Positions 38,031 to 48,564 of a stretch of DNA of 64,000 bases are shown piece after piece; position 1 is the stretch's first letter, and each line of letters begins with the position of its first letter. The stretch is taken from contig JAHLEZ010000005.1 of the NCBI GenBank assembly GCA_020726505.1, forward strand, positions 2,294,001 through 2,358,000. The letters run 5' to 3'. Made by a program: the position numbers and the translations under genes. This DNA is from Leptodontidium sp. MPI-SDFR-AT-0119 (Eukaryota > Ascomycota > Leotiomycetes > Helotiales > Leptodontidiaceae). The notes under the pieces are model-generated. The model ran no database searches. It was given only the letters and a program-made list of their open reading frames with translations, and was not told the origin of the DNA.

Positions 38031-38225
38031 GTCATCTAGACACCACAGATTAGTTGTCGTTCTGACAGGAGAGTGAGGGAAATTGTACGTATGGTTGGGG
38101 GGGCGGCTGATACAGTTGAGAAGAGGTTTAGCCCCTATCTAGAATAGGACTGGTAGTGTTCATCTAAACAGCACATATTAGTTGTTGGTCTCACGGAAGA
38201 GTGAGTGAGAGATATCTTACGATGG
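38031..38225. repeat. Imperfect direct repeat of an intron-like segment
   Basis: Segment A (about 38031-38096) and segment B (about 38160-38225) align over about 65 bases with roughly three quarters of positions identical by eye. Shared blocks include TCATCTA, TTAGTTGT and GAGAGTGAG/AAGAGTGAG. On the minus strand both read as donor, CTAAT branch and TAG acceptor followed by ATGA. Confidence 0.6.
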
Positions 38226-39654
38226 AAGTCGTATGAGAGTATAATGGCTGGATTGAGGAGCTGGGGGTCGTGTTTGCTAATGCAGCTACTATTGTTTTGT
38301 TGTTGTAATTGTTGCGAAGAATTGAGCTTGAGGTTGAGGTGAGGAGCGCGGAGTATGCAGAAGATGATGAACTGAAGAGTTGAAGGCAAGGAAGAGGTGA
38401 ATATGGAGAGGCATTCTTGATGAATTGTACTCCAGTCGTTCTTTAATCCGCCCCTCCGACCAAGCACCAGCATCAGCCCGCTCGCTAGCATCATCACTGT
38501 CAACAAACATATTGCTATCATAGTATCATTCCCATTCTTGCATCAATAATACTGAACGCCACCATACCCATAGCTTGAAAGCCTAGAAGAGCAACTTGCC
38601 GCCCATTAATCAACCCTGAGCAAAGACCAAAGTGCCACTGCTCCTGGGGTTCTCTTGGTGTTCCACCTTCCATGTACATCCATGTAGCCCATTTCCGATC
38701 CATGAGAGGGATGATTTTTCGGCACCAGAGACAAATATTTATACTCATGACTTGATCTTGAATCTTGAGCTTCGCTGACTAAGAGAGTTCTCGGAGTCAG
38801 CAGTACTGCGATGGGTGCGATCGTCACTTCCCTGGCCAGGAGGGGTGAATGACGAAAGCCATTTAATACAGAGATGGATATCAGAGTACGGAAATGTTTT
38901 GAATACCTATGTAGTCAATCTTAACCAATAGAGTGGATTCCACGAACGGGGGAGAGGGAATACATCTCAACGCAAGTGCAGGGAGCGCAACAGTAGCCAC
39001 AAGAAGAGAAAGAGGAGATTGCCACTCCCAGAGTAAGGTCAGCTTGGGTTGTAACATTATGGTATCCATTTCAATATCCCTCGAACGTACTGCTAAACCT
39101 CAGAGCATTAAATGTCCAGCCAGACGATGTCAAAAGTATATATCCAGCGTCTTTATTGGAAAGAGCGGTAAATTGAGCAACTGACTGCCAAGCTTCGGAT
39201 TGTCATCAAGCATTATCCCAACCGTCATATTCTTAATGTTACAAGGGAGTCTTCATCAACAGCAGGAAAGACGACTAGGGATACTAGACGGACAAGGGAA
39301 ATGACACATTGGGTAAGAATTTTCAGCGTCAAAATCCAAACCAAACTATTGACGTCGAGGAACACGGGTATGTGCATGTCTTCGTGCCCGCAAAGGATAT
39401 TGTCTCCGTTCTGTCTTATCTCAGAAGTGACATTCATCAAGCTCATTGTGGAAAGCTATTTATACGATCTTTTTCTCAAAGCTAAGTGAGAAATGGGAGG
39501 GTTAGAGCTATTCAAATTTGGAAGGCCAGATTCGGCAGTCCATATCTGAGTTTACCACCTGACGGACCTCTGTAATAAATACCAGATGCAAAATGCAAAA
39601 TCGAGACGTTTGCATTCTCTCTTCCACGCAACCACGCCTCTGCTTGAAAATCGT

Positions 39655-41340
39655 TCAAGTCCCAATAGCGGCCTGACTAGCCTTCAAAGCTCCCACGACT
39701 GTGAACGCCAGAATGGGGGAAATGACATAGGATATCTGCTCAAGTCAGCCTCCGTTGAAGTCAAATTTTCATTTCAGTTGACTGCAGCATCTCTGGTTTT
39801 GTCAAGTATTTGGAAACTTACAGTCAATAATTTCGCAATCTTATGCTCCTCAGCTTCATTCGCATAGCTTACTTGAACCATAGTGATCAACTGTTTCTCA
39901 TCAGCTCAACTCAACCCCTCAGCCTCCATCCTAACCGAACACAACTAACTGTTTACAACCACAACCTGGTAGTCCTCCAAAAGAATTACAAGGGACACAT
40001 ACCTTCATAGCCGGCGGTCCAGTAGGCATAAGCATTAAGGTAAACCACAACATGGGATCACTCCCCAACCAATCCGTCTTCTTCGCTAACGCATAAATAG
40101 TAGCAATACTCAAAACCGGCCACACCACAAACCTAACCACCAGCACAAACAGCGTAGTCGAAATCGGGTTCCCTTCCCTTCCTCTCCCCCTACTCCCCTC
40201 ATCCACAGAGCTCGTCCCTTTCATACTCCCATACAAACTCACCCCGGCAACCACAACCGGTAGAGGCACAAACAAACCCCCCACATTCTTCAAACTGGCT
40301 GTCAGCCACGCGGTGAAAATCCCTCCATCTTGCGTGTCTGCGAAGAAAGCGCGATGTAGGGAGGGCACGAGACCGATTATGGCGCCGAGAACAGCACCGA
40401 TGAGGGGCGTGTTGATGAAATCCCAGAGGAAGAGGAGCCACCATCGCCAGCGGTCTGAAAGCGTTATCCAGCGCCGTTTAGAGATGACGGAGGGCCGTCG
40501 GTCGAAAGTGGTGCTTGGGTGCCGGGAAGAAACTACTTCTGGATCTGTGTCTGGGAATGGAGATGGTGAAGAGAGACGATTGCGTGAAGGGAAGAAAGAT
40601 GTAGGCGCTGCGGACTGACGACGGGATGTTGTTTGAGAAGGTAGTGCAAGGAGTCCAGATTGCTCAGTTGGAGAAGTCGGTCTCTCCCTTTCGCCTACTC
40701 TTCCATTCCTCTCAGAACCATACTCATACTCAAACCCTCTCACCAACCCACCATCCTCTTCATCTTCAACATCGTCATCCCCTTTCCCCTCCCCATCTCC
40801 CTCCTCAGGCGCATGTTCCGAATCAATCAACCTCGGCCCAACCGCAAAAGTCAAACAACTACTAACCGTAGCAAATACCAAGAAATAACTCTTCGCCCTC
40901 TCAATCGCTTCTCTCGTCCCCTCTCCCTCCCCAACAAGCACACCCAGAATCCCCGTCTCGTCCAGACTCTGAATCAACAGTAACGGATAACTCGTCGTGT
41001 TGTTAAACATGATAGCAGCCGTGATCCAGTCCTGCATCCCAAACACATAATGCGCCGCTACGCCGATCAGGAAACTCACGAAGTGGCAGAGGAATGCCCA
41101 GAGCAGGATGAGCCCGTACCGGTGCGCTGAGCCGGCGTGGAGCTCTGATCCGATTTTAGTGAGGAGGAGGGCGGGGAGGAATACTTTCACGCAGATCTTG
41201 GAGATTGCTTTGCCGGTTGTGCTGGAGAGGAGGTTGAGGTGCGCGGAGAGCCCGCCGTAGAAGATTACCAGCAGGACGGAGAGGGAGGCCTGGATTGCTG
41301 CGAGGAAGGAGTTGAGGAGTCCAGCTGAAGCGGGAACCAT
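39655..41340 (-). CDS. PIN-like/auxin efflux carrier family membrane protein
   Basis: Three exons read leftward: 41340-40003, 39890-39822 and 39735-39655, 495 residues. Donors are GTATGT and GTAAGT, acceptors AACAG and GCAG, all phase 0. The N-terminal half has about five membrane helices starting at residue 6. A long acidic, Ser-rich cytosolic loop (about 200-310) follows, then a second helical bundle (about 320-495). This is the Mem_trans (AEC/PIN-like) architecture. The NNTTSYPLLLIQSL region in helix 4 and the late MPTGPPAMK segment match family hot spots. Fungal members lie in internal membranes and their substrates are unknown. I chose the ATG at 41340 because the upstream open frame is low-complexity. 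The family call is confident; the function is not. Confidence 0.88.
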
Positions 41341-42232
41341 TGTGAGTTTTGTGTTGATTTGAGGAATGGGGGTGTGAGATGTGAGAGAAAGCGAGGATTG
41401 AGATGTGAAGAGCCTTATCTTTGTGAGCAAGAATATGAGATGGGGTAAGTACCTGGGCAGATAGATGGACAGAGTAGAGTAAATGCCCCGCCCCCGCGAT
41501 AGCAAATCAAATTGATTAATTGCGCCATAAAAACAAATGTAAGCTAAACTAATTAGTATGGCGACGGAATTTTCCAGTATTAGATCCAGTAGCAGCGTTG
41601 AAAGGCACTCGCTTCGGACTTTGCGATTGGTTTGTTTGAAGGTTACCTACCGTCAGATGTTTTTAATGGTCAGTCAGCTCAAAAAACTTTCAGAGGTCAA
41701 CGTTCTTTTGTATTATCCTTGCTCCATTATGAAGACTTATGTGCAGGTGAGGACCTGCGTGTATATACAATGCAAAGCAGATCCTGACCCTCCAATGCAA
41801 TGATCCCCTCTAATCCTCGCTCAAGGGCACATAGCCCACCGTATCCCGCAATGCATTCATCCCACCACCAACTCCCGAAGCCAGAAGGTCGTCAAGAACA
41901 ATGCGGAAAGGGTATAACAAGCGTAACAAGTGGTCGTAAAGTCGAGAAGAGAAAATTGGAAAGTGAGCCATGGCATTCATACACCCCATGTCGTTTCGAT
42001 GCCATCACATAGTGAAAGATAGGAAGAGATGAAGAGTCCGTATTCCAATCCGTGACCCCAAGGTACAGCGATGATTGACGTGACCACACCCCTCATCTCT
42101 TCCACCTCGGGGCAATGGCACCAGGTATCGTGGTTGCTATACGATACCAATGGAAGGTGTAAAGGAAAGAGGAAAGAGATCCAGCTGTGGAGCTACAGGT
42201 AGATAGCAAGGGGTGGAAGTCGAAGTGAAAGG
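41341..42232. other. Intergenic region
   Basis: Promoter side of the PIN-like gene (minus) and 3' side of the next minus-strand gene. No supported gene. Confidence 0.5.
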
Positions 42233-43947
42233 TTAGATTTGGCCTTTGATGTCGACTTTAGCAAAGGCAGCACTCCGAGCGGTCTCGAATAAGGCGCCTG
42301 CCTTGCCGGTCAAGAATCGAAGCTCATCGTTCTTCTCTTCAAGGAGATGTTGGCCATTGTAGTCGCAAATGAATTGTGCAGCATCGCCGTCCGATTCAAA
42401 TCCAAGCTCCTCAGTGATGAATCTCAGCTTGATATCTGGCTTGTAACTGTGAACTGTTAGTGGAGGTCTTGCATCGGGGGACGGGGAACGTACGCTTTGC
42501 ATATATTTGACAGAGCAACTAGACGTTCACGGACGACGAACATATCCATGAGATAGGCACCCATGTTGGGCGTGTCGAGGTAGAGTCTGAAAAATCTGTG
42601 GTAGTTGCCCAAGGCTAAAGCCGATCGCACACCAAGTGCATGCTTGATGGCCTTTTCTTCCTTCTCTGCTGTGGTTAGATCCGCTAAGACGTCGTTCAAC
42701 GCCGTGCGGTTAGATGTGTGAATGAAATACAAGATACGATACGCCTTGAATTCCACAGGGTTTCCTCCCAGATTCTGCGTGTAGAGTGCGCGAAGCTGAG
42801 TTTGGCATTGATTATACTCACCAAGATCCCCCTTCTCCAGGGCGATCCGGGCATGGATCTCGTACACCGTGACTGTAAATTCGTTCTTGATACGTTGCAC
42901 CGTAAGATCTTGTCGCATAGACTTGAACTGATCGCAGATGTAAGAATAGTTGCCCTCCTTCTTCCACTTCTTCTTTAATAGATCAAGGGTTTGTCTCAAG
43001 ATGGGTTCAGGTCGGACTTGGGATGGGACGGGAGCTGATGTGAGGCGGAAATATTGCTTCTCGAGGATTTGACACGTTCCAACAACCGGACCAGATGATG
43101 GCTCCGGAGATGGGGATCGAGCGTAGGATGATTTGTATCCGCCATCAAAACGACGAAGTCGTTTCTCGAGATTTCTCTGGGACTTACTTAATTTCTCCTC
43201 CTGGAATGGTTGCTGACGCTTGTCGGTGATGCGGTCTTCGATGCGGTTGTTAGTGCGCCAAAGAGGCATGGAAGTGTCATCTCCACCGATATCTTGGGAC
43301 TTTCTCTTCTTCGACACAGATACAGCGTGGTTGGAGTTGGCATGGCCATTCGTACCAATCCGCATTTCTAGAGACTCCTGCTTCCATGCCATCGCCTTTG
43401 CTTGTGCTCGCTCCTGGTGTATCATCTGTTGGGGAAGGAGCAAGTTATCCCAGTCAACGGTATCGAGGGTATTGTTGTCGCTCGCAGCAGCAATGGTTTC
43501 CTTTAGCTTCTTCTCCATATCATCTCTTGATACGTCTTCAAGCAGGTTTTCGCTTTGGAAGGATCTCTGAACGTAAAGTCGAACTGGTCCGGGCCAGTCG
43601 ATCTTCTTCTTCTCCGCAGGTGGAGCGGGCACTGGTCTTGGTTGAGGAGGAGGTTGGGCAACGGGCACATAATGTAGGGGAGCAGCAGCGAAGGTTTGGC
43701 GGACTTGGACGGGGTGATAGGCTGGTGGAGCTGATTTCTTGTTAGAAGGCATGCTTCGAGAAGTTGATCTTGATTGATATACTGAGGGTGAGGATGATGG
43801 GGATAGAAATGAGGATGGGGATGAAGGTGGAAATGGAATCGAGGAGTAGGCAAGGGGTGCGGAAAGCGGCAGAATCTCACCTGGCGGGTACCCATACTGG
43901 GCCGGCGTTCCTGGAGGTGGCGGGATAGGCGCCCAAGGAGAATTCAT
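42233..43947 (-). CDS. SAC3/GANP-family protein, THP3/LENG8-like
   Basis: Two exons read leftward, 43947-42494 and 42446-42233, 555 residues. The intron has donor GTACGT and acceptor CACAG. The N-terminal 150 residues are Pro/Ser-rich and disordered. A basic, Gln-rich middle includes a KKRK nuclear signal (about 215). The C-terminal part (about 300-555) is the all-helical SAC3/PCI-like domain, with conserved-looking runs such as RPEPILRQTLDLLKKKW, YEIHARIALEKGDLGEYNQCQ and GNYHRFFRLY. In yeast Thp3 pairs with Csn12 in transcription elongation, mRNA processing and splicing. I chose the ATG at 43947; one four codons upstream is also possible. Confidence 0.9.
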
Positions 43948-44427
43948 GGTAGTGAACATGCAGGAATGTGTGTGGAATGTAGCTGTGTTAGTGACGCGAC
44001 TTATAGGATCGCAGAGTTTGGGGATGGCAGGTTTCTTCTTATTCTGGGTGTGTTTGTTGGTGGTGGTGGTTGTATGTGTGTGTGGAAGAAGAGATGGAGA
44101 TGGAGATTCGAAGAAGAAGAGCGACATTTGGCCAGTCGTGATTTCGAATATCGCCTAAGAGACTAGCGTGCGGAGATGTGCAGGGACAAGGCGCAGCCTC
44201 GCGAAAGCTCACGCGTACTTTATGTCCTTAACACTCACTCGCCTGCCTGATAAGCTGCCCAGCTGCATCACGATAACAGCACAGCCCAGGCAATCATTTG
44301 TGCCCCTCTACTAAGGTACTGGTGCACTTTGCTGCTCCCTCCCTTCTTTGTCTTTGCTGCAAATGTCGACAATTTATATCCTCACGCGACCACTCCAAAC
44401 AGACAGGCACAGTACTGCCTGGGCCGG
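43948..44427. other. Divergent promoter region
   Basis: Short shared upstream region between the THP3-like (minus) and VPS36 (plus) genes. It includes a GT-rich stretch near 44050-44085. No gene supported. Confidence 0.5.
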
Positions 44428-46410
44428 ATGTTTCTAAAACACATAGACCTCACTACTGCCTTGAGGCCGTCCTATCTCCCAGACGAGGTCTTGCTGTTTG
44501 TGCAGGACAACGTTGGGCTCTATGAGGGGTACGTTGACGTTGTTCCAGATGGTCCAGACGGGATGCCGCATGGAATTATATGGAACCTCAAGCTAACATG
44601 GCTACTTGCAGGAAATTCAAGATCCCAGACCATCAGAATGGCCAGGTCTATCTAACCTCCCATCGCATCTGCTATGTAGATAATGGGGATCCAAGAAAGA
44701 ACTCTACAGCTATTGATCTGAAGGATGTGGAAAGATACGAGTTCTATGTGTGTCTTTGTTGGCAGACAGCCTTTCGTTTGCTAATACATGCAGGGTGGCT
44801 TCTTGAAATCCTCTCCAAAGATCACTCTTGTGCCCAAACCTATCAAACGATCCTCAATCCAAAACCGAGCAGTATCAACCCTCAATGGCCCATCCAGGAG
44901 TGCAACTGCATCACCAGCTCGTTCCGATAGTCCCTTTCATCTGCCAACTCCCGAACCATCACCTGCCAGTACTGCGACTTGGATATGTATAATATGCTCC
45001 TTTTCAAATCCAGTCCCTTCGAACTTCGATCCACATACTGCAAATGAACGAACGCCGCTTGCCCCATGTCTGGCCTGTGGGATAAAACCAACATTTGCAT
45101 TAGTAATGAAGGCGGCGATTTCGAGTGCTACGAACAGACCAATAGCTTCTCCTTTTCCAGTCAGAGCTCCAATACCTCTCCGCGGTAGGACGGATGTACC
45201 TCGACCACAATCAGATGTATGGCCAGATAGTCCAACAAGTTCTGGGCAAGGTGCGGTTTCTCAAACTGGGGTAGGGGCATCATTTCAATGTCCTAGATGC
45301 ACATTTCTCAATCATCCATCACTGCTTTCTTGTGAGCTCTGTGGCGCTCCACTAATTTCACAGGATATCCCAACAGGACTTGATAAACCCCCCATCCGCT
45401 CAGAATCCCCTGGTCCAATTCTCCAAAACCTACCTCTTCCAACCTCCGAGAATGCAGAGAACATCAAATTGTCTTTCCGGGCCGGAGGCGGACCTATTTT
45501 CTATGAACGATTGAAAGGTTCCATACAGCAGAGGAAATGGCTTCTACAGGGTGCACCTCCTGTTCCAACTGCTGCAGAGCAAACAACATCTGGTTCCGGA
45601 ACATCTACGCCTACTGGAGAAAGGGTGAAGACTGTGGGAATCGCAGGGCTGGAACAGCGACGTCTGGACATGCGGAAGAACAACGAGCTTGTCATAGGCA
45701 ATGCTTTCGAAGATCTGGAAGCATTGATGGCCTCAGCAAAGGAGATCCTAGCATTGGCAGAATCATTTTCTTCGAATGGAGGAGGTGCTGAATCAAACGC
45801 AGTTGCCAATGCCCTCGGGCTGGTAACCACAAAGGACATGCTTGGAGGAGGCAGCAATTCAGAATCCCTTTACATCTCCGAACTCTCCCGGAATCTCGCA
45901 GAATTCCTCACCGATGACGCTCGAGGCGTTCTCCGCAAAGCAGGCGGTATCATCAGCTTAGTAGACCTTTGGGCAGTATTCAACCGAGCCCGTGGGGGAG
46001 TAGAATTGGTCAGTCCTCTCGATTTCGAGAAAGCCGCTCGTCTATGGGAGAAACTCCGTCTTCCAGTTCGTCTCCGCCAATTCAAAAGCGGTGTCCTTGT
46101 CGTCCAATCCAGCGACAGGACCGACGAAAAGACAATCAGAACTCTACTGGCCTGGCTCGCTGACCTTCACGTTTTCCCACCCGATAAGGATCTATCCTGG
46201 GACTGGCAGATTTTCGGCCGTGGCGTCACAGCTCAAGATGCCGCTGAACGATTTGGATGGAGCATCGGCGTCGCAGAAGAGGAACTAGAAATGGCAGAAG
46301 AGAAAGGGGTATTATGCAGGGAAGAAGGCATTGAGGGTTTGAAGTTCTGGGAGAACTGGATTGATGAGGGGAAATTTCCAGATCGGGGCTCCACAGTCTC
46401 GGTAATATGA
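44428..46410 (+). CDS. VPS36: ESCRT-II subunit VPS36
   Basis: Exons 44428-44528, 44612-44747 and 44794-46410, 617 residues. Donors are GTACGT and GTGTGT, acceptors TGCAG and TGCAG, phases consistent. The N-terminal GLUE (split PH) domain begins with LPDEVLLFVQDNVGLYEG and VYLTSHRICYVD. It is interrupted by an insert bearing two zinc ribbons: one with widely spaced CIIC...CLAC (about 150-182) and a canonical NZF CPRC-x10-CELC (about 250). GLUE resumes at about 310 (LSFRAGGGPIFYERL). The C-terminal winged-helix EAP domain covers about 370-610. The protein binds PI3P and ubiquitin at endosomes and sorts cargo into multivesicular bodies. NZF inserts in GLUE are also seen in yeast Vps36. Confidence 0.94.
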
Positions 46411-46769
46411 TTGGACGCCTCCAACGACCATCCGGAAGCCATCCGGTATGCAGGAGGGAAGCAAGAGTATCATTAGGGAATAAGAGGCAAATCGCGACGA
46501 CTTACAGTCACGAGAAGAATCAATGGAATCACAGCCAAGCGAAAGCAGCTTCTATCTCTCCGTCGCTCGCGCCTATCACCTCCCTCCACGTCTGCGAAGC
46601 AGGCACGCGTGACATACTGGTACATCTCTTTGAACTCTGTGCTATCTACTTTGTCATTTATATCATTTCCCCTCATTTCGACCTTGTTCCTCTCCTTCGT
46701 CTTCCTCTTCTCCTCCCGCCTCCTCTCTCCCCGATGCCTCTACCCTCCCCAAACTCACCACATCCTACA

Positions 46770-47045
46770 ATGTATCCAAACAATCTCCACCTCCTGCCTT
46801 TGACCTCCTCTTCCTCGCCCAAACAAAACAAACAAACCAAGCGAGGACCAATTGAGCTCATCTTCTACACACCAGTAACCTCCGACCTAGAGCGGAAATC
46901 CAAGAAGATTACCAATCCACGCGAAGCCCTCGCCGTCCCAAACCAGTTCTGGATCTGTTGCTGCTCTTATACGCCTGGGCAACAATTATCCGTAAGTTCA
47001 CTCACAGCTGTTTCACCTTCATGTTCAAGCTCAATTTCAAGTTGA
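46770..47045 (+). CDS. Possible small orphan gene, first exon
   Basis: ATG at 46770 after a C/T-rich leader opens a frame to 47045. A GTAAGT donor at 46992 in phase 0 suggests the true exon is 46770-46991 (74 residues). The part with ELIFYTPVTSDLERKSKK and NQFWICCCSYTPG has balanced composition and looks more coding than the surroundings. No convincing downstream exon was found and no family is recognised. It could be chance. Confidence 0.25.
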   Translation: MYPNNLHLLPLTSSSSPKQNKQTKRGPIELIFYTPVTSDLERKSKKITNPREALAVPNQFWICCCSYTPGQQLSVSSLTAVSPSCSSSISS

Positions 47046-47494
47046 AATTCTGATTCTGAATTCATTTCCCATCAATGGATGACTATAAAAAGTCAAGTGA
47101 GAGAGATCGGCCAACGGCACGGGTCGGGACGGGACGAGTCATCCGTGATGTACTGACGAGGAGAAATCTCGATGCTGATGGATTCTTGAGGAGGTAGTGC
47201 GGAACGATGAACAGCCACGATAAAACGAGTTGTGCCAAGTGCGAGCACGAGAAGTGCACCGGTTGTACCGAGTGGCGCAAGCAGGTGTGACGGCTATGAG
47301 GATCTGCACGGGAGTGTGTTCTGGGTGGATGGGATGAGCTTGGGATGGGGTGGAATGGGATTGGATTGTGTTACGGCCTCAATCTTGGGGGAGCTAGCAC
47401 TGTGTTATCTGTTAATGAAGCCTGTTTGTGGGCTGTGGCGATTGTTAGGAGTATAGTGGGGAATGGAAGGATGGAATTGGAGTCCAGTATTGAA

Positions 47495-47520
47495 TTTTTT
47501 TTTTTTTTTTTTTTTTTTTT
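47495..47520. repeat. Poly-T tract (26 T)
   Basis: Uninterrupted run of 26 T residues in non-coding DNA. It could be an old poly(A) tail of a minus-strand retroposed copy, but no such copy is recognisable beside it. Confidence 0.9.
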
Positions 47521-48564
47521 CTTTCGTCTTGGATTTTTTGGCGTATTTTTTGGGATAAATTTGTATGGATAGAGGAGGTATGGATGGGTGCGCAAAAATG
47601 CAGATCTTCCTTTCATTTCTGGGGCACAGATGAATATGATATGTTGGGGTCCTTGTCACGTATCAAGTGGGAGGTAAATGGGTTCGAACCAGAAGAAAGG
47701 AAAAGACTGGAAGCACATTCACGCATGTATATCATGGACATGTACTTGTTAATTAGTTGGAGGCGGAATTTCCGCAGACTGCAAGTCACAAGATATCGAA
47801 ATTGACGGGGAAATCCCAACCCCCAATTAAAATCCATCCCTTGAAGTCCTGTTCGCTGCCTCTAATAAGAGAATATGAGTTGAGAAAGAGGAAAGCGGGA
47901 TATAGAAAGAAAGGAAGACGTGAGGAGATACTTTCATTAAAGAGAATTTCTTTCTTCTACCGAGTTGCTACTAAGACTACGCGTACCCAGAAATCCCCCC
48001 TCTCTTCCACCTCTTCCCATGCCTTTCTCGTCCCAATGCAAAGTAACACAAGATAAGATCCCCCTCGTCTGTTACATCCTCTCAATCTCATGACTCTATC
48101 TCTTTGTGTTTCACAGTAAACTAGGGAACGGGAAGCTGCTTGTCCTGAACGGGGTGCTCTTGTACGCTGCCGAAATTGATGCAGACGAGCTTATCTGGAC
48201 CAAGGTTTGAGCTTCTCCAGCCTCGGATTTGTGGAACCTTCCTAGCTTGTCGTTCCTACCATGAGAAAAGAAGATGCACCCCCTTTGATCCATAACTCGG
48301 CAAGCTAGGCGGAGCAGTTTCTCGAACCACGCCTTATATTCTATGCCACTTACTATTGCAGCAAACGTGTAATGCGGAGCAGCAATGAATTCTTAGAACC
48401 GTATTTGGCAATCTTGTCGATAAGGATGTTAAGCCATCCTCCCTAGGTGGCGTGAAATCCACCATGCATGCGGAGAAAAATTATGGGTACATTACCGACG
48501 AAGGATGATATTGCAGGAAATTTTATTATCTTGAACAACATTAAGATGATTTTCTCATGCATCG

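Larger units (their letters stand above)
37763..39446 (-). pseudogene. Eroded multi-exon gene, possibly a transporter
   Basis: Minus-strand pieces look coding but do not join cleanly. The piece at 39069-38910 has a hydrophobic stretch (LSLLVATVALPALALR) followed by LLVKIDYIG. That resembles the inter-helix segment (K/RIDxLG) of fungal MFS drug exporters just before an intron donor. Further hydrophobic or tail-like pieces lie at 38748-38518 and 38521-38225. Two intron-like segments (38222-38164 and 38091-38036) have donors, CTAAT branches and TAG acceptors, but the sequence between them carries stops in all three frames. The last open piece (38035-37763) has a duplicated DGNSR pentapeptide. 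The MFS suggestion is weak. A non-coding interpretation remains possible. Confidence 0.3.
46411..48564. other. Intergenic region with a possible small exon
   Basis: About 2.1 kb. It holds the 26-T tract at 47495-47520. Pyrimidine-rich DNA precedes the possible small gene at 46770. Open frames around 47230-47580 are repetitive Gly/Trp/Leu translations with no support. Confidence 0.45.

Noticed and set aside
47495..47520. Poly-T as evidence of a retroposed gene
   Set aside because: No coding remnant or target-site duplication is recognisable next to it.
47685..47700. GGGTTCGAACC, like a tRNA T-loop box
   Set aside because: Flanking sequence does not fold into acceptor, anticodon or D arms by eye, and no A box is at the right spacing.
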